A DNA stretch of 64,000 nucleotides, taken from assembly GCA_963573385.1 (NCBI GenBank), contig CAUYLG010065800.1, positions 61,189 through 125,188 on the forward strand, read 5' to 3'. Positions 37,491-50,985 of this stretch are shown piece by piece (positions within the stretch are counted from its first letter, which is position 1; every line of letters starts with the position of its first letter). The stretch is from Cacajao melanocephalus. Lineage: Eukaryota; Chordata; Mammalia; Primates; Pitheciidae. Below the pieces are notes generated by a model. It had not been told where the DNA came from, ran no database searches, and worked only from the letters and a program-made list of their open reading frames with translations. The translations under genes and the position numbers were made by a program.

Positions 37491-37815
37491 CTTTGTAAAT
37501 TCTCCATTTTCTTCTAAAATCTTTCACTGAGTTATATCATGTAGAAATAATCATCCATATTTGGAAGATAAGGTGAACTAGGGCTTCAGCAAATTCATAC
37601 TGCAGATCCAAACTAACAAAGCTGCTTCGTTGCAGATTACCACACCACATCTCCTACCCTGAGTCACTGTATGGCGTCCATCTGGAACTCCCATGCCCTT
37701 ATCTTGCTGTTGAATCTAGACAGGTGTCTCTAACTCCCAGCATCCTCAGGAAAGAGAAGAGCTGCTAAGCCCTGCCCAGCTTGGAGCCGCTTCAAAACCC
37801 TGTCACTACTGGAAT

Positions 37816-38085
37816 TTTTTTGAGATGGAGTCTTGCTCTGTCACCCAGGCTGGAGTGCAATGGTGCCATCTCAGCTCACTTCAACCTCTGCCTCATGGTT
37901 CAATCGATTCTCTTGCCTCAACTTCCCGAGTAGCTGGCATTATAGGCATGCGTCACCATACCTGGCTAAATTTTGTTTTTTAGTAGAGATGAGGTTTTGC
38001 CATGTTGGCCAGGCTGGTCTCGAACTCTACACCCACCTCGGCCTCCCAAAGTTCTGGGATTATAAGCGTAAGCCACCATGCCCGG
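37816..38085 (-). mobile_element. Alu SINE with perfect target-site duplication
   Basis: Reverse-complement Alu bounded by CACTACTGGAAT at 37804-37815 and 38086-38097, identical. Short poly-T head (six T) and a deletion in the 'gaactcctgacct' area, reading GAACTCTACACCCACC. Confidence 0.95.
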
Positions 38086-38989
38086 CACTACTGGAATAAT
38101 TTTATGCTCATGTTTTGTACCTGAACTTGCTTCCAGAGACTCATCTTCATGTTCTCTGTTGTTTTAATCTAATCACCTAGAAGGGAACCTGAGGAAGTGT
38201 TAAGTTATTATGTCACTTACCTGAGTAAGTTTAAGATGCAACCATGTTGGTCCCATGATAAAGAACAAGTTACAGGTGTAGGGTCCATCTGCAAAATTAG
38301 TCCTGTCCAAAGGAGAGTTCAGAGGCTCCAAAGTAGGTTCTGAGCTCTCCCCTCAGCCTCTACTTCCTACCAAATGCTGCTTTCACACCTCATGTAAATC
38401 CACTCATCATAGACCCTCTCCCAAATAGCATCTCAATTCCCATCCTAGTTTTAGATGGAAGAAAAGAGACTTCTATCCTGGTTAGAACAGTCTGTGCACC
38501 CTTCAGCCAGGGAGGTAGCACTTTCATGGGGTCCTCCTCACAACTTACTACTTAAGTGGCGATATTCCCTGATCATCTATAATGCCTCTCCGGTTTGGAG
38601 AGTTAGCCCTAGGTTTAAAATTTGGAACAAGGCTGTTGATGATGCTAGACATATATGCCTTCACCCCAAAGCAGTGGACCATGTATAACTAGAGCTAGCA
38701 TCACAGAGAACTAGCCTTTGATATGTAAGTTATGCTACCCTTATTATACAGAACTCTCTTTTCAAACACCAATGAAAAAGAAAATCATTTGGGATCCCAC
38801 ATAAGCTGTCTTTGCCTGAGGCTGTCAGACAATGACTTCAGCAAAATTAACTGGTTCACTTAAACAACAACAACAAAAAGCAGCACATAATATAACATCT
38901 AATTCCCCTCAGCCTCCAAACTTGGAGGCTGAATTATTAAAAACAAAACAAAACTTTCATTATCCTGAAACTCTATGTCCTTCCCCTAA

Positions 38990-39338
38990 GTCAAGGGTCA
39001 ATGCACATTTTTTGTAATGATCAGAGAGTAAGTAGTTGAATCTTTGAAGGTCATAGTATCTCTGTCACAACAACTCAACTCTGCCACTATAATAAAAAGC
39101 AGTCAGAGACAAAACATAAACAAATGAGCTTGGCTGTGTTCCAATAAAACTTTATTTATAAGCACTGAAATTTACATTTCATATGCCTCACATATTACAA
39201 AATATTATTCTTTTGATGTTCTTCCAACCTTTTAAAAATGTAAAAAAAAAAAAAAAAAAAAACATTCTTTGCTCATAGGCAATACAAAAACAGGCAGGGG
39301 AGTGGAGTTGGCCCACAGGCAGTAGTTCACCAACCCCG
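38990..39338 (+). mobile_element. hAT-Charlie DNA transposon, MER1A-like
   Basis: Runs from 'caagggtcaatgcacattttttgtaatgatcagagagtaagtagttg' to 'gcccacaggcagtagttcaccaacccc'. These ends correspond, with decay, to the MER1 inverted termini 'aggggtcagcaaac' and 'gtttgccgacccct'. The middle 'ggctgtgttccaataaaactttatttataagcactgaaatttac' and 'acaaaatattattcttttgatgttcttccaacc' is the extended text of the longer MER1 form. A non-autonomous element with no transposase. A run of about 22 A lies inside (39242-39263). Confidence 0.75.
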
Positions 39339-40717
39339 GCTCAAAGTTAGCACATATATTCAGATGACCGCCTAGCAGGAATCGATACCAGCTCAAAGAC
39401 CAGCTAAACAAGGATTCCTTTCTAGCTCCTAGAGTAGGACCTGCTTCCCAGAGGCCATTCCAAGTACACCTCTTCAAAGAGTGGTACAACTTACAAAAAT
39501 AGATCTAGAAGGCGATTTTAGGGTTAGATGCTGGTGTGCTGCTTACAAAATGCCATCCTCATCCATTCTGTGCCAAATTACTGATCATGCACTTCTCAAT
39601 CATACAAATAAGTAAATTCTGTAAGTTTATGCCACTGAACTTTTCCACACAAATGGTAGGCAAGGTTTCCACATCTCACCCTCAGCTTCAGCTTTTGTTT
39701 ACGCTCTGGTTGCAAAACAGCAGGAATTTGAAGGGTAATAAAGTTAACATTCTCATCCCATAGAGATCAGAGGATGTTCCTGTCATCTATCAAGTAATTG
39801 AGACTCAGTGATGATAGCTTTATTAATTCGTTTCTGGAAAGTAACAGTGCTAGGCATAAATAAATGTAAGAAGGATGGTGAAGTACCATATGAAGCAAGC
39901 TCCTAACAACTAAAAAGTTTCGAAGGGTATTTCCACCACAGTGTCATTGTAAAGAGCACTGCGCGTTGAATTTCAGCCCTTCTCCTTCCTCTCTGTCCCC
40001 TCTAATTGCTGTGGCCTAAAAATGTTTACTTGGCAAATCACATATTCAAATAAGCAATTTTATCTCTTTTCCATAAAGTCCACAGAGAGCATCCAGCTTT
40101 TTGGGTGAAAATGACCAGCCTCAGAACTTCAGATATGAGCACCAGGGTCCACTGCACATTTCAGCTTTGAAATCATCCCCGTGGTACAGATTCCAAAGCG
40201 ATATTCTGGTGTATTCCAATGGGCAGAAAGCTATATTTGGGAACAATCAGTGGCTTTAGGAAAAGCGGTACCTAATTAGGACAATGTATTCTCTTTTTAG
40301 GGTAGTGAATTTGGGTTTGAACACCCAAAACTGTGGGTTACTGCTTAAATCCTGGCAGTGAAGAGGATGGAGACAAAGAGTAACCATTTTTCAAGATAAC
40401 TCACCCACATAAAAATACAACGAAACACAAAGAACTGGCCAACTCAATGACCAGAGACAAAGATACTCATTTTTGTATCTGAAGAGACCTAACTCCAATG
40501 CAAAGCCTCACTTTCAGTGCCTGATTTGAACTGTTGCATTTTCTTGCACGAATCTCAGAAGTTTTTGTACGTGTAGAGATTAAACCTTTGGTTTCAAGAC
40601 AGACTACCCAGAAATAACTGCAAAGTTGTAATGAGGGAGGAGAAAGCACGATCTCTATGTTCTGGTAAAACAAACCAATTTCTAAAGGTTCCTTTGTCTT
40701 CTAAAATGTTAAAAGAA

Positions 40718-40832
40718 GGTGACCAGTTGTCCCAGTTTGCTAAGAACTGGGGAGATTTCCGGATGCAGAATTTTCAGTCTTAAAACCACAACAGATTTTT
40801 GGGGCAAACTGTGAGGAGTCAGTCACCCTAGA
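40718..40832. mobile_element. Possible short hAT-type MITE
   Basis: Begins 'aaggtgaccagttgtcccagtttgctaagaactgggg' and ends 'agtcaccctaga'. The ends AGGTGAC and, on the other strand, AGGGTGAC form a short inverted pair, and 'ggtgaccag.tgtcccagtttg' is a phrase found at the ends of several mammalian hAT MITEs. Family not named. Confidence 0.45.
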
Positions 40833-41933
40833 AAGTCTCTACTAGCCCATTCTTTGGATTTGAAATGCAACAAAACACCCGATATAAGGATGGACACAAG
40901 TCCTATGCTAAAGAAATAATATGATTCCTAGTGGTTTTATTGAAAATAACTACTCAGAAGCTTAAAAAAACCCTACTGTTAACAGAAATGCTATAGATTA
41001 TCTCTGGGCTATAAAGAAGAGAAGTTCATTCATCTGTGGCATTTTTAGCTAATCCACATAGCTAGAGCCCAAATAAATGACCAAATGTCAGGGAGAGAGT
41101 GACAAAGACTATGATTAATACCTACAACCCAGAACCCCACAATTTTGTCAAGAAAAGGGCTTCTTCCAGAGCCACCCTAAGTCCCAAAGATTCTTGAAGA
41201 CAAAAACTTACTATACTAAGGCAGTCCTCTGCTATCACAGCTGAGTGCCACACACAGGAAGGGAGGTCACTGTAAATCACTGTAACCCCCTATGATACAA
41301 AATAAATTTAACAAAATATGAACTCATTCATTCCCAACCAACTGACACCACCAACCACCTGTCTAGCTACTTTGCACATCCAAGTTGAGTCAATGTCCGA
41401 TCTTAAAAGTCCATGACGTGTTGGACAAAGATTCAGGCCAATCACTTGCCCCTTTTCTTGTTTTTCTACAGTTCCAGTTCCAATGCTCATCAGTGGCTTT
41501 CACAGTGATGATTTTTCAGCTCTGTGAGAGTCTCAGTTACTACAAAGACCGAGCTTCTTAGGCAAGCGAGTGATTCATCTTAGGAAGATTTACAGTAGTA
41601 ATGACTAAAATCAAAAGGCAGTTTTAACAATTCTTGACTGTTCTGATTAACCCAAATGTTTTTAACATCTCAGTCCTAACTATGAAAACAAATGCAAACA
41701 TTAAGGAAAAAAAATACTAAAAATTTTGTTATGGCATAGCTGACCCAGGCAACTGGCTATTATACAATAAACAGGAACTCTCCAAAATTACAATTCTAAA
41801 GCTGTTTTTTTGTCAGATAGGCAGAAGATATAATAATGAACTAGACATTAAACCAAGATTAAAGCAGAGGTGTTTCTTCTTGAGTCCATAAATATTCCAT
41901 CAAGGAGACTGGTAATTAACGAGTAGGTAAGTA

Positions 41934-42372
41934 CAGCTGACCCTTGAACAAGACAGACTTGAACTTCAAGAGTCCACTTATATGAAGATTTTCTTCTGCC
42001 TCTGCCACCTCTGAGATAACAAGACCAACCCTTCCTCTTCTTCCTCATCCTCAGCCTACGCACCATGAGGATGATGAGGATGAAGATCTTTATAATGGTG
42101 CACTTCCACTTAATGAACAGCAAATGCATTTTTTCTTCATTTTGATTTTCTTAAGATCATTTTTTTCTCTAGGTTACTTCTTCAAAGAATACGGTACATA
42201 ATACATACAATATATAAAATATGTGTTAATCAACTGTTAATATTACCAGTAAGGCTTCTGGTCAACAGGAAGCTATTAGTAGTTAAGTTTTGGGGAGAAG
42301 TCAAAAGTTATACACAGATTTAACTGTGCAGGGGTCTAAGTCCCTGATCCCACGTTGTTCTAGAGTCAACTG
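41934..42372. mobile_element. Tigger-like (TcMar) DNA transposon, non-autonomous
   Basis: A 439-bp element flanked by the TA dinucleotide on both sides (41932-41933 and 42373-42374), as expected for Tc1/mariner transposition. Terminal inverted repeats: CAGCTGACCCTTGAACAAGA at the left; the right end read on the other strand is CAGTTGACTCTAGAACAACG. The body includes 'gcctctgccacctctgagataacaagaccaacccttcctcttcttcc' and 'ggtcaacaggaagctattagtagttaagttttgggg', known text of a Tigger-derived MITE. The right end lies only 84 bp from the SETBP1 exon-2 donor. No transposase frame. Confidence 0.85.
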
Positions 42373-42438
42373 TAATATGCAAACAGACCCTAAAAAGTTG
42401 AGGATAAAATGGCAAAAACAGAGAAACAAAAAAACCTA

Positions 42439-43105
<667 letters not shown>

Positions 43106-43111
<6 letters not shown>

Positions 43112-43132
43112 CTGAGAAGCAAAGAGACAGTT
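43106..43132 (-). other. SETBP1: SETBP1 exon 2 splice acceptor with tandem AGs
   Basis: Read on the minus strand, the pyrimidine-rich AACTGTCTCTTTGCTTCTCAG is followed by TTGCAG. Two AG dinucleotides six bases apart (43112-43113 and 43106-43107) could both be used. The difference would fall wholly in the 5'UTR and would not change the protein. Confidence 0.75.
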
Positions 43133-43214
43133 AGCCATGGCAGAAAGGAAAATGATCCCAAAGATTACTCAATCTAAGTTCTAGAGGCCCCTTTCCACTT
43201 ATCTATGGCATCCG

Positions 43215-43229
43215 AAAAAAAAAAAAAAG
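43215..43229. repeat. A-rich homopolymer
   Basis: About 14 A in a row, 100 bp upstream of the exon-2 acceptor on the intron side (T-run on the SETBP1 sense strand), i.e. just beyond the usual branch-point region. Confidence 0.85.
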
Positions 43230-45479
43230 ATGTAAAAAAATCTAACCAGAATGTGCACATCCCCAAATGGGATTTTACTAGAGCAGAGGAAAAAACACAT
43301 TCACACACGCCTTCTTAATGGATTGTTATTAATTTTGTGGCTGTAGGCCCAAGAATAAAGATAAGAAGTGGGAGTCCTCCAGCCCAGTAGCAAGCTAGAC
43401 GTTTCTTTACACTGAAGCTTCAGCTGGCTGAGTCACTGTTAAAACCAATCATGACGAAAGGGAAGTCTGAAGTGTTGAGTCTCAGGTCTGTGGGAACTGT
43501 ATTTGGTTGGCTTTTTGCACCACTTCTCTCTCACATGTGAAGAACAGTTTGCAAAGCTGAACACAACCCCCAGGCTGCCTGTGCCAAGCTCTCCACCCAC
43601 TTGGAGGAGGGGCATTCAGCCTATCTCTTAACCGGTTTACCTTTGTCATTTTTCACTATGCATTATTTCAATTATGCAAAGACTGCGCTATTTCTTCAAG
43701 CAAATGTAAAGCTTAGGTGTGAGGCTCGCAAAAAGAAAATAAAAAGAGTTTAGTGGCAAATCACTTATAACACCGTGATGAACAGAAAACAACCTCAACA
43801 AATGTTTCCACTGACACGAAAGAGAGATATTTAATCATTATCAATTATTTAGATAAAAATACCCTTTCTAGACAGTTGTAATCCTTTTCTGGTTTCTTAA
43901 ATGAAGTGGTATTGTGTCTCTGCAGCAGCAAAAGAGAAAAAGGGAGAGAAGGAGCATTTTGTAGGTCTGTGGAAGTGTCAGGAATCCCCCCAGGATCTTC
44001 CTCTCTGCCTTCCTCCAAGATGAGAAGAGAAAAATCAATTAGGGTCTCTCGGAACTATCACAGGATCAGCTAGACTCTCCTTCACCTGTCTTCACCCCAT
44101 GTTCCATCATTCCCAATTTCATCCTCATAATTTTCAAAGCCCCAAAGGAAGCCTAAATGCTCAGTCTCAAGAGAAAACCAAAACCCCTGGGGCTGCAAAC
44201 ATCACATCCTCTTGCCCTTAGGCTGTAGGCTGGATCACATTCAAACCTTCTCAGTGGCTGAAGTTTCCCAGCAGAAGACACGACTGTAGTACATCTTAGG
44301 TTTCTACCTCTGAACCCATCAATTTATAGAAGTGGCTGGCAAATGTGCCCACCAGAAAATGCCCAATGATGCCTGCAAACACACATTCAGAACAACCAAG
44401 AACTAGAAGGCTGAAGACCAGACGTGTGTCTTCTCTCTCCAGAATCAGCACATTTTTAGCTGATGCCCTGTGAGGAAGCCAGCCAGGAAGGCAGCCCCGG
44501 CTTCTATGGACCCTGCTCCCCAGAGAAGCCTAGGAGTAATTCAGCTATCGGAAACTGCTCAGCTTTGCAGAAAGACACATTTACAACTGCTTTCACTTCG
44601 GGGAAGATTCAATGAATGCACCTTTTCTGAAAAAATGCCCTAGTGAGAACATGAGCATCTTCACTGACACTGTTGAACAAACACTGCAAACAGCCACCTG
44701 TGACCCATGCTACAAGATGGACAAAGTCTCCACTTTGGGAGGTGGGGAGAAGTCAGACCAGATGACACTCGATGTTTCTCTTACTTATAAGATTCTTTGT
44801 CTCATCTAGATTTATCTGCCTAATAACACACATTTTTAAAAAGTTGTACTTAAGTCGACTTTACAGAGGCCTGTCTTTCTAGTGTCAAGCACCACCCCAG
44901 CTGCTGGAGACATCAATGTACCTTAGAACGCTTCCACAGTTGTCAAGCGGTAAGAATCCAGTAGGTCTTTCTCAATCTGTATCCCAGATCCATGCAAATT
45001 GCAAGCCATGTTTTCTTATGGCAGTAATGTTCAGAGTCTACGCCCTTTGGCAGGAATCTCCAATGACATTTTAATTCTCTAATACCTACCTATAAAATCT
45101 CTTCAGGTCAGGAGAAAAGGCAAGGCACATATAAAGTTCCTAAATGAAATCCATTTGGACCTTGGAACCAAGTAGGGAAATGTATGTTACAGATTCTGTG
45201 ATACAATAAAAGAAGGCGAAGTCTAAACTTTAGATGAATGGATGGGCTTATATAGTGAATACATTTATCTTCCATCCAAAAAATTATTCACTTCAGAGTG
45301 AAATAAACAATCATTTATTGCATTTAACTATAAATGAGTAACTATGTGTACAAGACAAAGTTCCAAAACTTAAAATTTAAGTAATGAGATCCACAACAAA
45401 ATACAAATTCAATTCAACTTTTTTTCAGTTCTCCTCAAATCAAAATACTAAGATACAAGGAAAATACAATTTCTTTCCT

Positions 45480-46010
45480 CAAGGAAGTTACACTTTTGAT
45501 GGGAGATTTGACAAGTCACTCTAAAACAAAGCAGAACTTCTATGTACCGTAAGAAAGGATAGAATCAAAAGGAAGAAAAAGTTTTCTTCACTTGGGCAAG
45601 GTGTAGACAGCTAGGAAACTATACAGAAAGGCTTCGAAGAGAGCACAAGATAGGGCTTTGATCTTGATGGGGGTTTCCTAGGTAGAGCAGGAAGAAGGAA
45701 GACATGGCAGAGAAAGGGAAGGCACAAGGCCATGTCCTGGGCAGGCACGTGCACGGTTATGCATAAGAAAGAGAAAATTGGGTTTGGCTAGGAAGTATGA
45801 TAGAAACTGGGAACTTGTGAGAGGTACGGCTGGAAATAAAAGGTCATGGCCAGGTCATGGACATCATTGAATGTTGCGCTAATGAGTTTGGATTTTATCT
45901 TGCAGGTAAAGGGAAGCCATTTATGGAATGTCAGTGGGGAAGGAATAATATCAAAGTTACGCTTTAGGAAGATAATTCTGACACATGGTGTGAGGGTTGG
46001 ATTAAGGGAA
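45480..46010 (+). repeat. Ancient interspersed repeat, family unassigned
   Basis: 'aaggaagttacacttttgatggg', 'ggccatgtcctgggcaggc', 'atcattgaatgttgcgctaatgagtttggattttatcttgcaggtaaagggaagccatttatggaatg' and 'gttacgctttaggaagataattctgac' follow a very common old mammalian repeat order ('..gagtttggattttattct..gggaagccattgg..tttaa..agatcactctg'). Possibly the same family as 10090-10560. Confidence 0.5.
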
Positions 46011-46189
46011 CCTGATGTTAGAGGCAGGGGGTCCTAAGAAGGTTCAGCTGAAATTTCATTCATGTTGCTTAAAGACCCAAACCAGGGTGATGTGAGTATA
46101 TCCTAATAAATACTGTAGGTAAAACAGTAATGCAGTTTCTGATAGCCTTAATCTTTAGGAAAACATCTCTTCCAGACTTTTCATACTGA

Positions 46190-46670
46190 TCTCACCTTAA
46201 AAGTCCAAGGCAAATTAGCCACCTATTTGCACTCCCTACTCAAGTCAAACTAGTCTCTTATCTTTTCTTATAGCTACTTCCTCTCATCTTTGCAATGCTG
46301 GCCATGCAATTGATGTTCCCCAAATGTTTGCTGCATGAAGGAATGAATAAACAAATGAATAAAAAGATCCCCAGCCTTTCCATATTTACAGGTCATCCCC
46401 AAGTCTTAACTTCTCCAAGGCAACGTTCTATAAAGTCCACACCATGGTGCTCACTCTTTGGCCGGACTGACATTGCACCCAGCTCTATAGTTTGCCACTA
46501 TATACTAGCCTTGTATTGTCTTCTAGGTTTTTTGAGCACATAAATCTTATTTTTCTAACACGCTTGCAGCTCAGCCTCAGGCTGAGAACTAACTGTGGTT
46601 GTATAATGCTTACATTACCTATAGCACCCATTGCAGGACTGGGCACTTAAGTATTTCAAGTTTTTTTCTG
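46190..46670 (+). repeat. L2-like LINE fragment
   Basis: 'ccttgtattgtcttctaggttttttgagcacataaatcttatttttctaaca' and 'cctatagcacccattgcaggactgggcacttaagtatttcaa' sit where the L2 3' region has its 'gcacttatcac..ctcc..gagggcaggg..cccagcgcct' series. Weak on its own; consistent orientation with nearby L2 pieces. Confidence 0.4.
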
Positions 46671-47349
46671 AATGAAAATGGCTTCGCCCCCTGACAGCTA
46701 TTCAAAGTCTTAGAGTTCAAATTACTCCCACTGCAGCTCCACCCACCCAGGCAGCAGCCCCAGCCAAATTTGCTGCCTATCTTGAGGATTGTAACCCAGC
46801 CCCTTGTGTCCATATGTGACCCTCATCTTGGAAAAATAAAATAAAATAAGCTTTCAAAAGGAAGAGCAAAGAAACCTAACCTGTCTGTTTACTTCATCAG
46901 CACACAAAGCTGTTGTTCTCCTTTAGCTTTCTTCCCAGCACGTACCTGCCTCCCCAAATTCACAGTTCCATTTTTTGGTGAGTCTGGGTATCAACTGTGA
47001 GTCCTCTTGTGATTCAACCCTGCCAAAATGTGCGTGTCAGGACACGCACAGGCTCACACACTCACAGAGCTGGGGAAGCCAAGGCAAGGTAAAAATGTTT
47101 TGCCTTGTCACATTCCAGCAGTCAGTGACTCCTCCTGAGGGGGCGGGCACACAATGGACACTCTGTACTTGGCTCAGGCCTTCAGTCCAACAAAAGTTAA
47201 CTCTTCCATGACTGCCTGCAGGACTTGAGCAGGGGTGGCAGTCGGGGCTGGGAGTGGAGGAGGACTGGAAAGATGAAATTGCTTAGGCATTAACAGCCTT
47301 GTCAGCCCCAAGGAAACGAAAGGGCAAGGAAAGGACATGGATGTATCTG

Positions 47350-47500
47350 GAAAGAGTACTGAGATAGGAGTCCAAAAGTTAGTCTTTATTCCTGGCTCTG
47401 CTGTTCACAGGCAGTCAGATGCTACACAAGCCACCCTGAGTCTTTCACCCACACTTGTCTTAGCAATAAATGGGTTGAGACTAGTCTCTCTTTCACATGC
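47350..47500 (+). repeat. MIR-like SINE fragment
   Basis: 'actgagataggagtccaaaagttagtctttattcctggctctgctgttcacaggcagtcag' resembles the MIR 5' half ('gagtcaggagacctgggttctagtcctggctctgcc'). Confidence 0.5.
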
Positions 47501-47699
47501 AACACTTCGTGATTTTGCCCTGCAGAGCCATAGACCTATGGGTACACTTCGAAATGAACAACATGAACCTAGAGAATTACTCTTCTGAATGGCCAGGAGA
47601 ATCCTGCTTGGCTAGATGTGTCTTATGCCCAAATAAGTTCCAGGGTACATCTTCCCTCCCCTCCAAAACTGCTAGATAGAATATTTTTTCCTAGTCTAA

Positions 47700-47870
47700 A
47701 GTACATTCCTCCACCTGGGGAACTCTTACTTATTCTGAAGCTTGGTGGAAATACAAGTTCTCAAGCTCCACTTACTGAATCAGGGGTCCAGGGCTGGAGC
47801 CCAACACGCCAGCTTTTACAGAAGCCCTCTAGGTGGTTCTGATGGCCTGGAGTAAGAACCAGTGCCTTCA
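47700..47870 (+). mobile_element. MER5A-like hAT-Charlie MITE
   Basis: 'cacctggggaactcttacttattctgaagcttggtggaaatac', 'ccacttactgaatcaggggtccagggctggagccc' and 'gccctctaggtggttctgatgg' follow MER5A order ('cacctgggaacttgttagaaatgcaaattct..actgaatcagaaactctggggg..gccctccaggtgattctgatgc'). Confidence 0.75.
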
Positions 47871-47934
47871 ACTGTGTCTATATGCTTACCCCTGTCAGGT
47901 TGCTAAAGGGTACTTGAGGGTATTTCTCCCTTAC

Positions 47935-48062
47935 AGCAGTAATGTGAGTCTCTTGGGAACAGGCATCGCTTGTACTGTATTCATTCATCTATACAATCCC
48001 AACACCTAGCACAGTACCCAATACATAATGAACACTCAAGAAATGCTGGTTGGCTAAAGTAA
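47935..48062 (+). repeat. L2 LINE 3'-end fragment
   Basis: 'gtgagtctcttgggaacaggcatcgcttgtactgtattcattcatctatacaatcccaacacctagcacagtacccaatacataatgaacactcaagaaatgctgg' is the L2 tail in order. Confidence 0.65.
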
Positions 48063-48189
48063 TGAACAAAGCACCTCACGCTGGGCTTCCCAGCTTATTC
48101 ATTCACCTCCCTCTTCTGCTTTGCCCAAGTGCCATGCACATACAGGTCAGTGTCATCCCCACTGCTGCTTTCCAAAGCGACAAGGTAGT

Positions 48190-48320
48190 AGAGATAGGAC
48201 CCTTAGTATATTCAACAGGAGTCAAAAGAATTGAGTTCCTGGCCTAGTTGTGCCACTTAGGAGCCCTCGTAAATGTCTTTTGGCCTCAGTGTCTCATTAA
48301 CGAAATAGAAAAAAAAAAAA
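48190..48320 (+). repeat. MIR-like SINE fragment
   Basis: 'caggagtcaaaagaattgagttcctggcctagttgtgccacttaggagccctcgtaaatgtcttttggcctcagtgtctcatta' fits the MIR core, followed by an A-run at 48308-48324. Confidence 0.55.
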
Positions 48321-48589
48321 AAAATGATGTCTTCCTGGCCTACTTCACTAGCTTGTGGTTTTTATTTAAAAAAAAAAAATACTGTATTTCTTGGTAGTAG
48401 AACTCCATGCTCTTCATTACAAAATAAATACATGAATAACACATGCAACTCTCAGGTCTTAAAGGCAAACAATCACAAATACAGGAAGAGTGCTCTGCTT
48501 CATTCCCGAACTTTTGCAAACTTCCCCAAGCTCTTCATCCTCAGTCCTCCCTCGGCTCTGGACCCTGCAAATTCCCATAACATAAGACA

Positions 48590-49290
48590 TTTTTTTCATC
48601 TTCACAGGTAAAAGACGCTGGGCTGACTACATAATTCTCAGGCTAGAACTTTTCGCCTCAACATTTTGTAGAATGTCTTTCAGCATTTAAAGTAACGAAG
48701 GGAAAACAGAGGCTGGCCTGGTTTGGTTTCCTCTGCAGGCAACTTGCTTTACGCCTTTATAATTGAAGACTTTCTTTTTCATTATGTTAGAATTTTATTA
48801 ATGGCAAAATGAGTGTAGTGTGGCGCTCTCTCCCTTTAATTTTCCTGGAACCTAATGAGCCTTTTGGATCTGTAGATGCAGGTTCTTTCTAGTTCAGGAA
48901 TGTTCCCTTCAATTATTCCTTTGGTAATTTCTTCCATTAAATGGTTCTGGCTTATTTCGAAGTTTTCCCTGTAATTCTTGGTTTAGAGCTCTCATCTCCG
49001 TTCTCCATTTCTGTCATGTTCTCTCTCACTGCTTTTATTTCTTTCATTTGCCTTGTAGGGGAGCATACTATTCCACATAATACCATTTGATTCTATTTGT
49101 CGTGCCCCCTTTGCCTTTACTAACTGCACTGTGGACTTTAATTCTGCAGTTGCACATTTCGTAACCCCGCAATATTTCTTTACTTAACGCATCCACTTCT
49201 CAGCTGACTCTGATGTCTTTTCATCTCAGCTCCTGTTCCACAGGTCATACTTCTTGTTGAAGATGCCAGGTAGCTTTGTGAAACCCTAAC
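48590..49290 (-). repeat. Old L1-type LINE remnant (tentative)
   Basis: Blocks such as 'ataattctcaggctagaacttttcgcctcaacattttgtagaatgtctttcagcattt', 'cttttggatctgtagatgcaggttctttc', 'ggtaatttcttccattaaatggttctgg' and 'ctgttccacaggtcatac' parallel, in order, the reverse complement of the 5' portion of old mammalian L1 copies. High divergence; no frame is open. Confidence 0.45.
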
Positions 49291-49624
49291 ACTGCTGTTA
49301 GATTAACTAATTTTCCTGATATTATTCGTTTTACCTCGTTTTAAGTGTTTCTTCCTCCTCAGGAGGCCTCATGTTGGGATTCGTTTCTTTGCTCATGCTC
49401 TGATGAGGAGAGAGTCTGGCCTACAGAGGAAGTACTGGACAACAGAGGAAGAACTGGACTACCTTCTACCCATTGTGAAGTCAGAAACATCCTCCTCTTC
49501 GAGCTACTCCTGTTATCAGAGATCATACAGTGAGCAGTACCAGGGATGTGCTGAAGCTAGTGCCTATGGGCTCCTAAGAGCCCGCTGTGCATATCTCTCC
49601 CCAGCTCCACATTCAGTGGCATTA

Positions 49625-49951
<327 letters not shown>

Positions 49952-50679
49952 TCAGCCATGGTGGGAGTGTTTATATCACAAGAACAAGCAAACTTTACAA
50001 ATCAGTGCTTTTAAAAAATCTAGAGAACAAGTGTTAAGCATATACTCGAACACCACTGAGAGTGGACATCCATCTACTATTGTTTTGCTGAACTGAGAAG
50101 AGTCTTTTCTGCTGGACTCACAAAAATAGCTAAACAGCTAAACTTCCCAACATGCCCTGTAACAAAGACTCCATGCTCACCTCAGAACTTTATTGGAAGA
50201 AACATCTCTGCCCAGAAGTAAACGCCCTACTTCCACTCCTCCCAGAACTCCCCTCCCCACTCTTGCCCATTTGTTTCCTGAGAGCTATAGTCTTTGAGAA
50301 TATGCATAATGATGTCAGGGAGGGGCGTCTTCATCTGGTTTTGTTCAAGCTGCCCATACAGCAGACTTGATGACTGCCTGCTTTTCTGGTTGACAGAAAT
50401 TGTGAATCTCTGATTAAGGAGACAAACGGTGTAAAAAGATGGAATGTGATCCTACCTAATTACAGATGAGGAAGAAATTGTACTTTCAACCTAGATTCAT
50501 TGGCCTATAGTTATAAGAATCTCTTGTCAGATTCTGTCAAGAGACTGACTGACGTTGGCTTTGAGAGTGGTTGATTATTCATCCTTCTTTATGTCTTCTA
50601 TGGTATTTTGGTGGGGAGACACAAGTGACTTCATGGGACTTTGCATGCACCTGGAATCTTCCTCTTTCCCCCCTTGAGT

Positions 50680-50985
50680 TAGCACTTCTTCATTACTCAG
50701 GCTGAGGTTAAATGCCTCTTTCCTGCACATTGCAAACCAGATCAGAACTCCCCATTTTGTGCCTTTGTAGCCCAGAACATGTCTTTCCTAGCATTTATTA
50801 TATAATTATAATATCTGTGCCACTCTTGGTTTCAAACTCTGCCTCCCCTACTAGATGATAAGTCCTGGAGGGTAAGACCTGTGCCTATTTGGCTCACCAT
50901 GGTTGTCACCTGGGCCTGGCACAGTTCCTGATACACAGAGAGATAATCCAAATTATTCCTTCAGTGAATGTTGAATGCAAGGCCA
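50680..50985 (+). repeat. L2 LINE 3'-end fragment
   Basis: 'gaggttaaatgcctctttcctgc', 'agaacatgtctttcctagcatttattatataattataata', 'tactagatgataagtcctggagggtaagacctgtgcc' and 'gggcctggcacagttcctgatacacag..tcagtgaatgttgaatg' are the L2 3' end in order. Confidence 0.7.
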
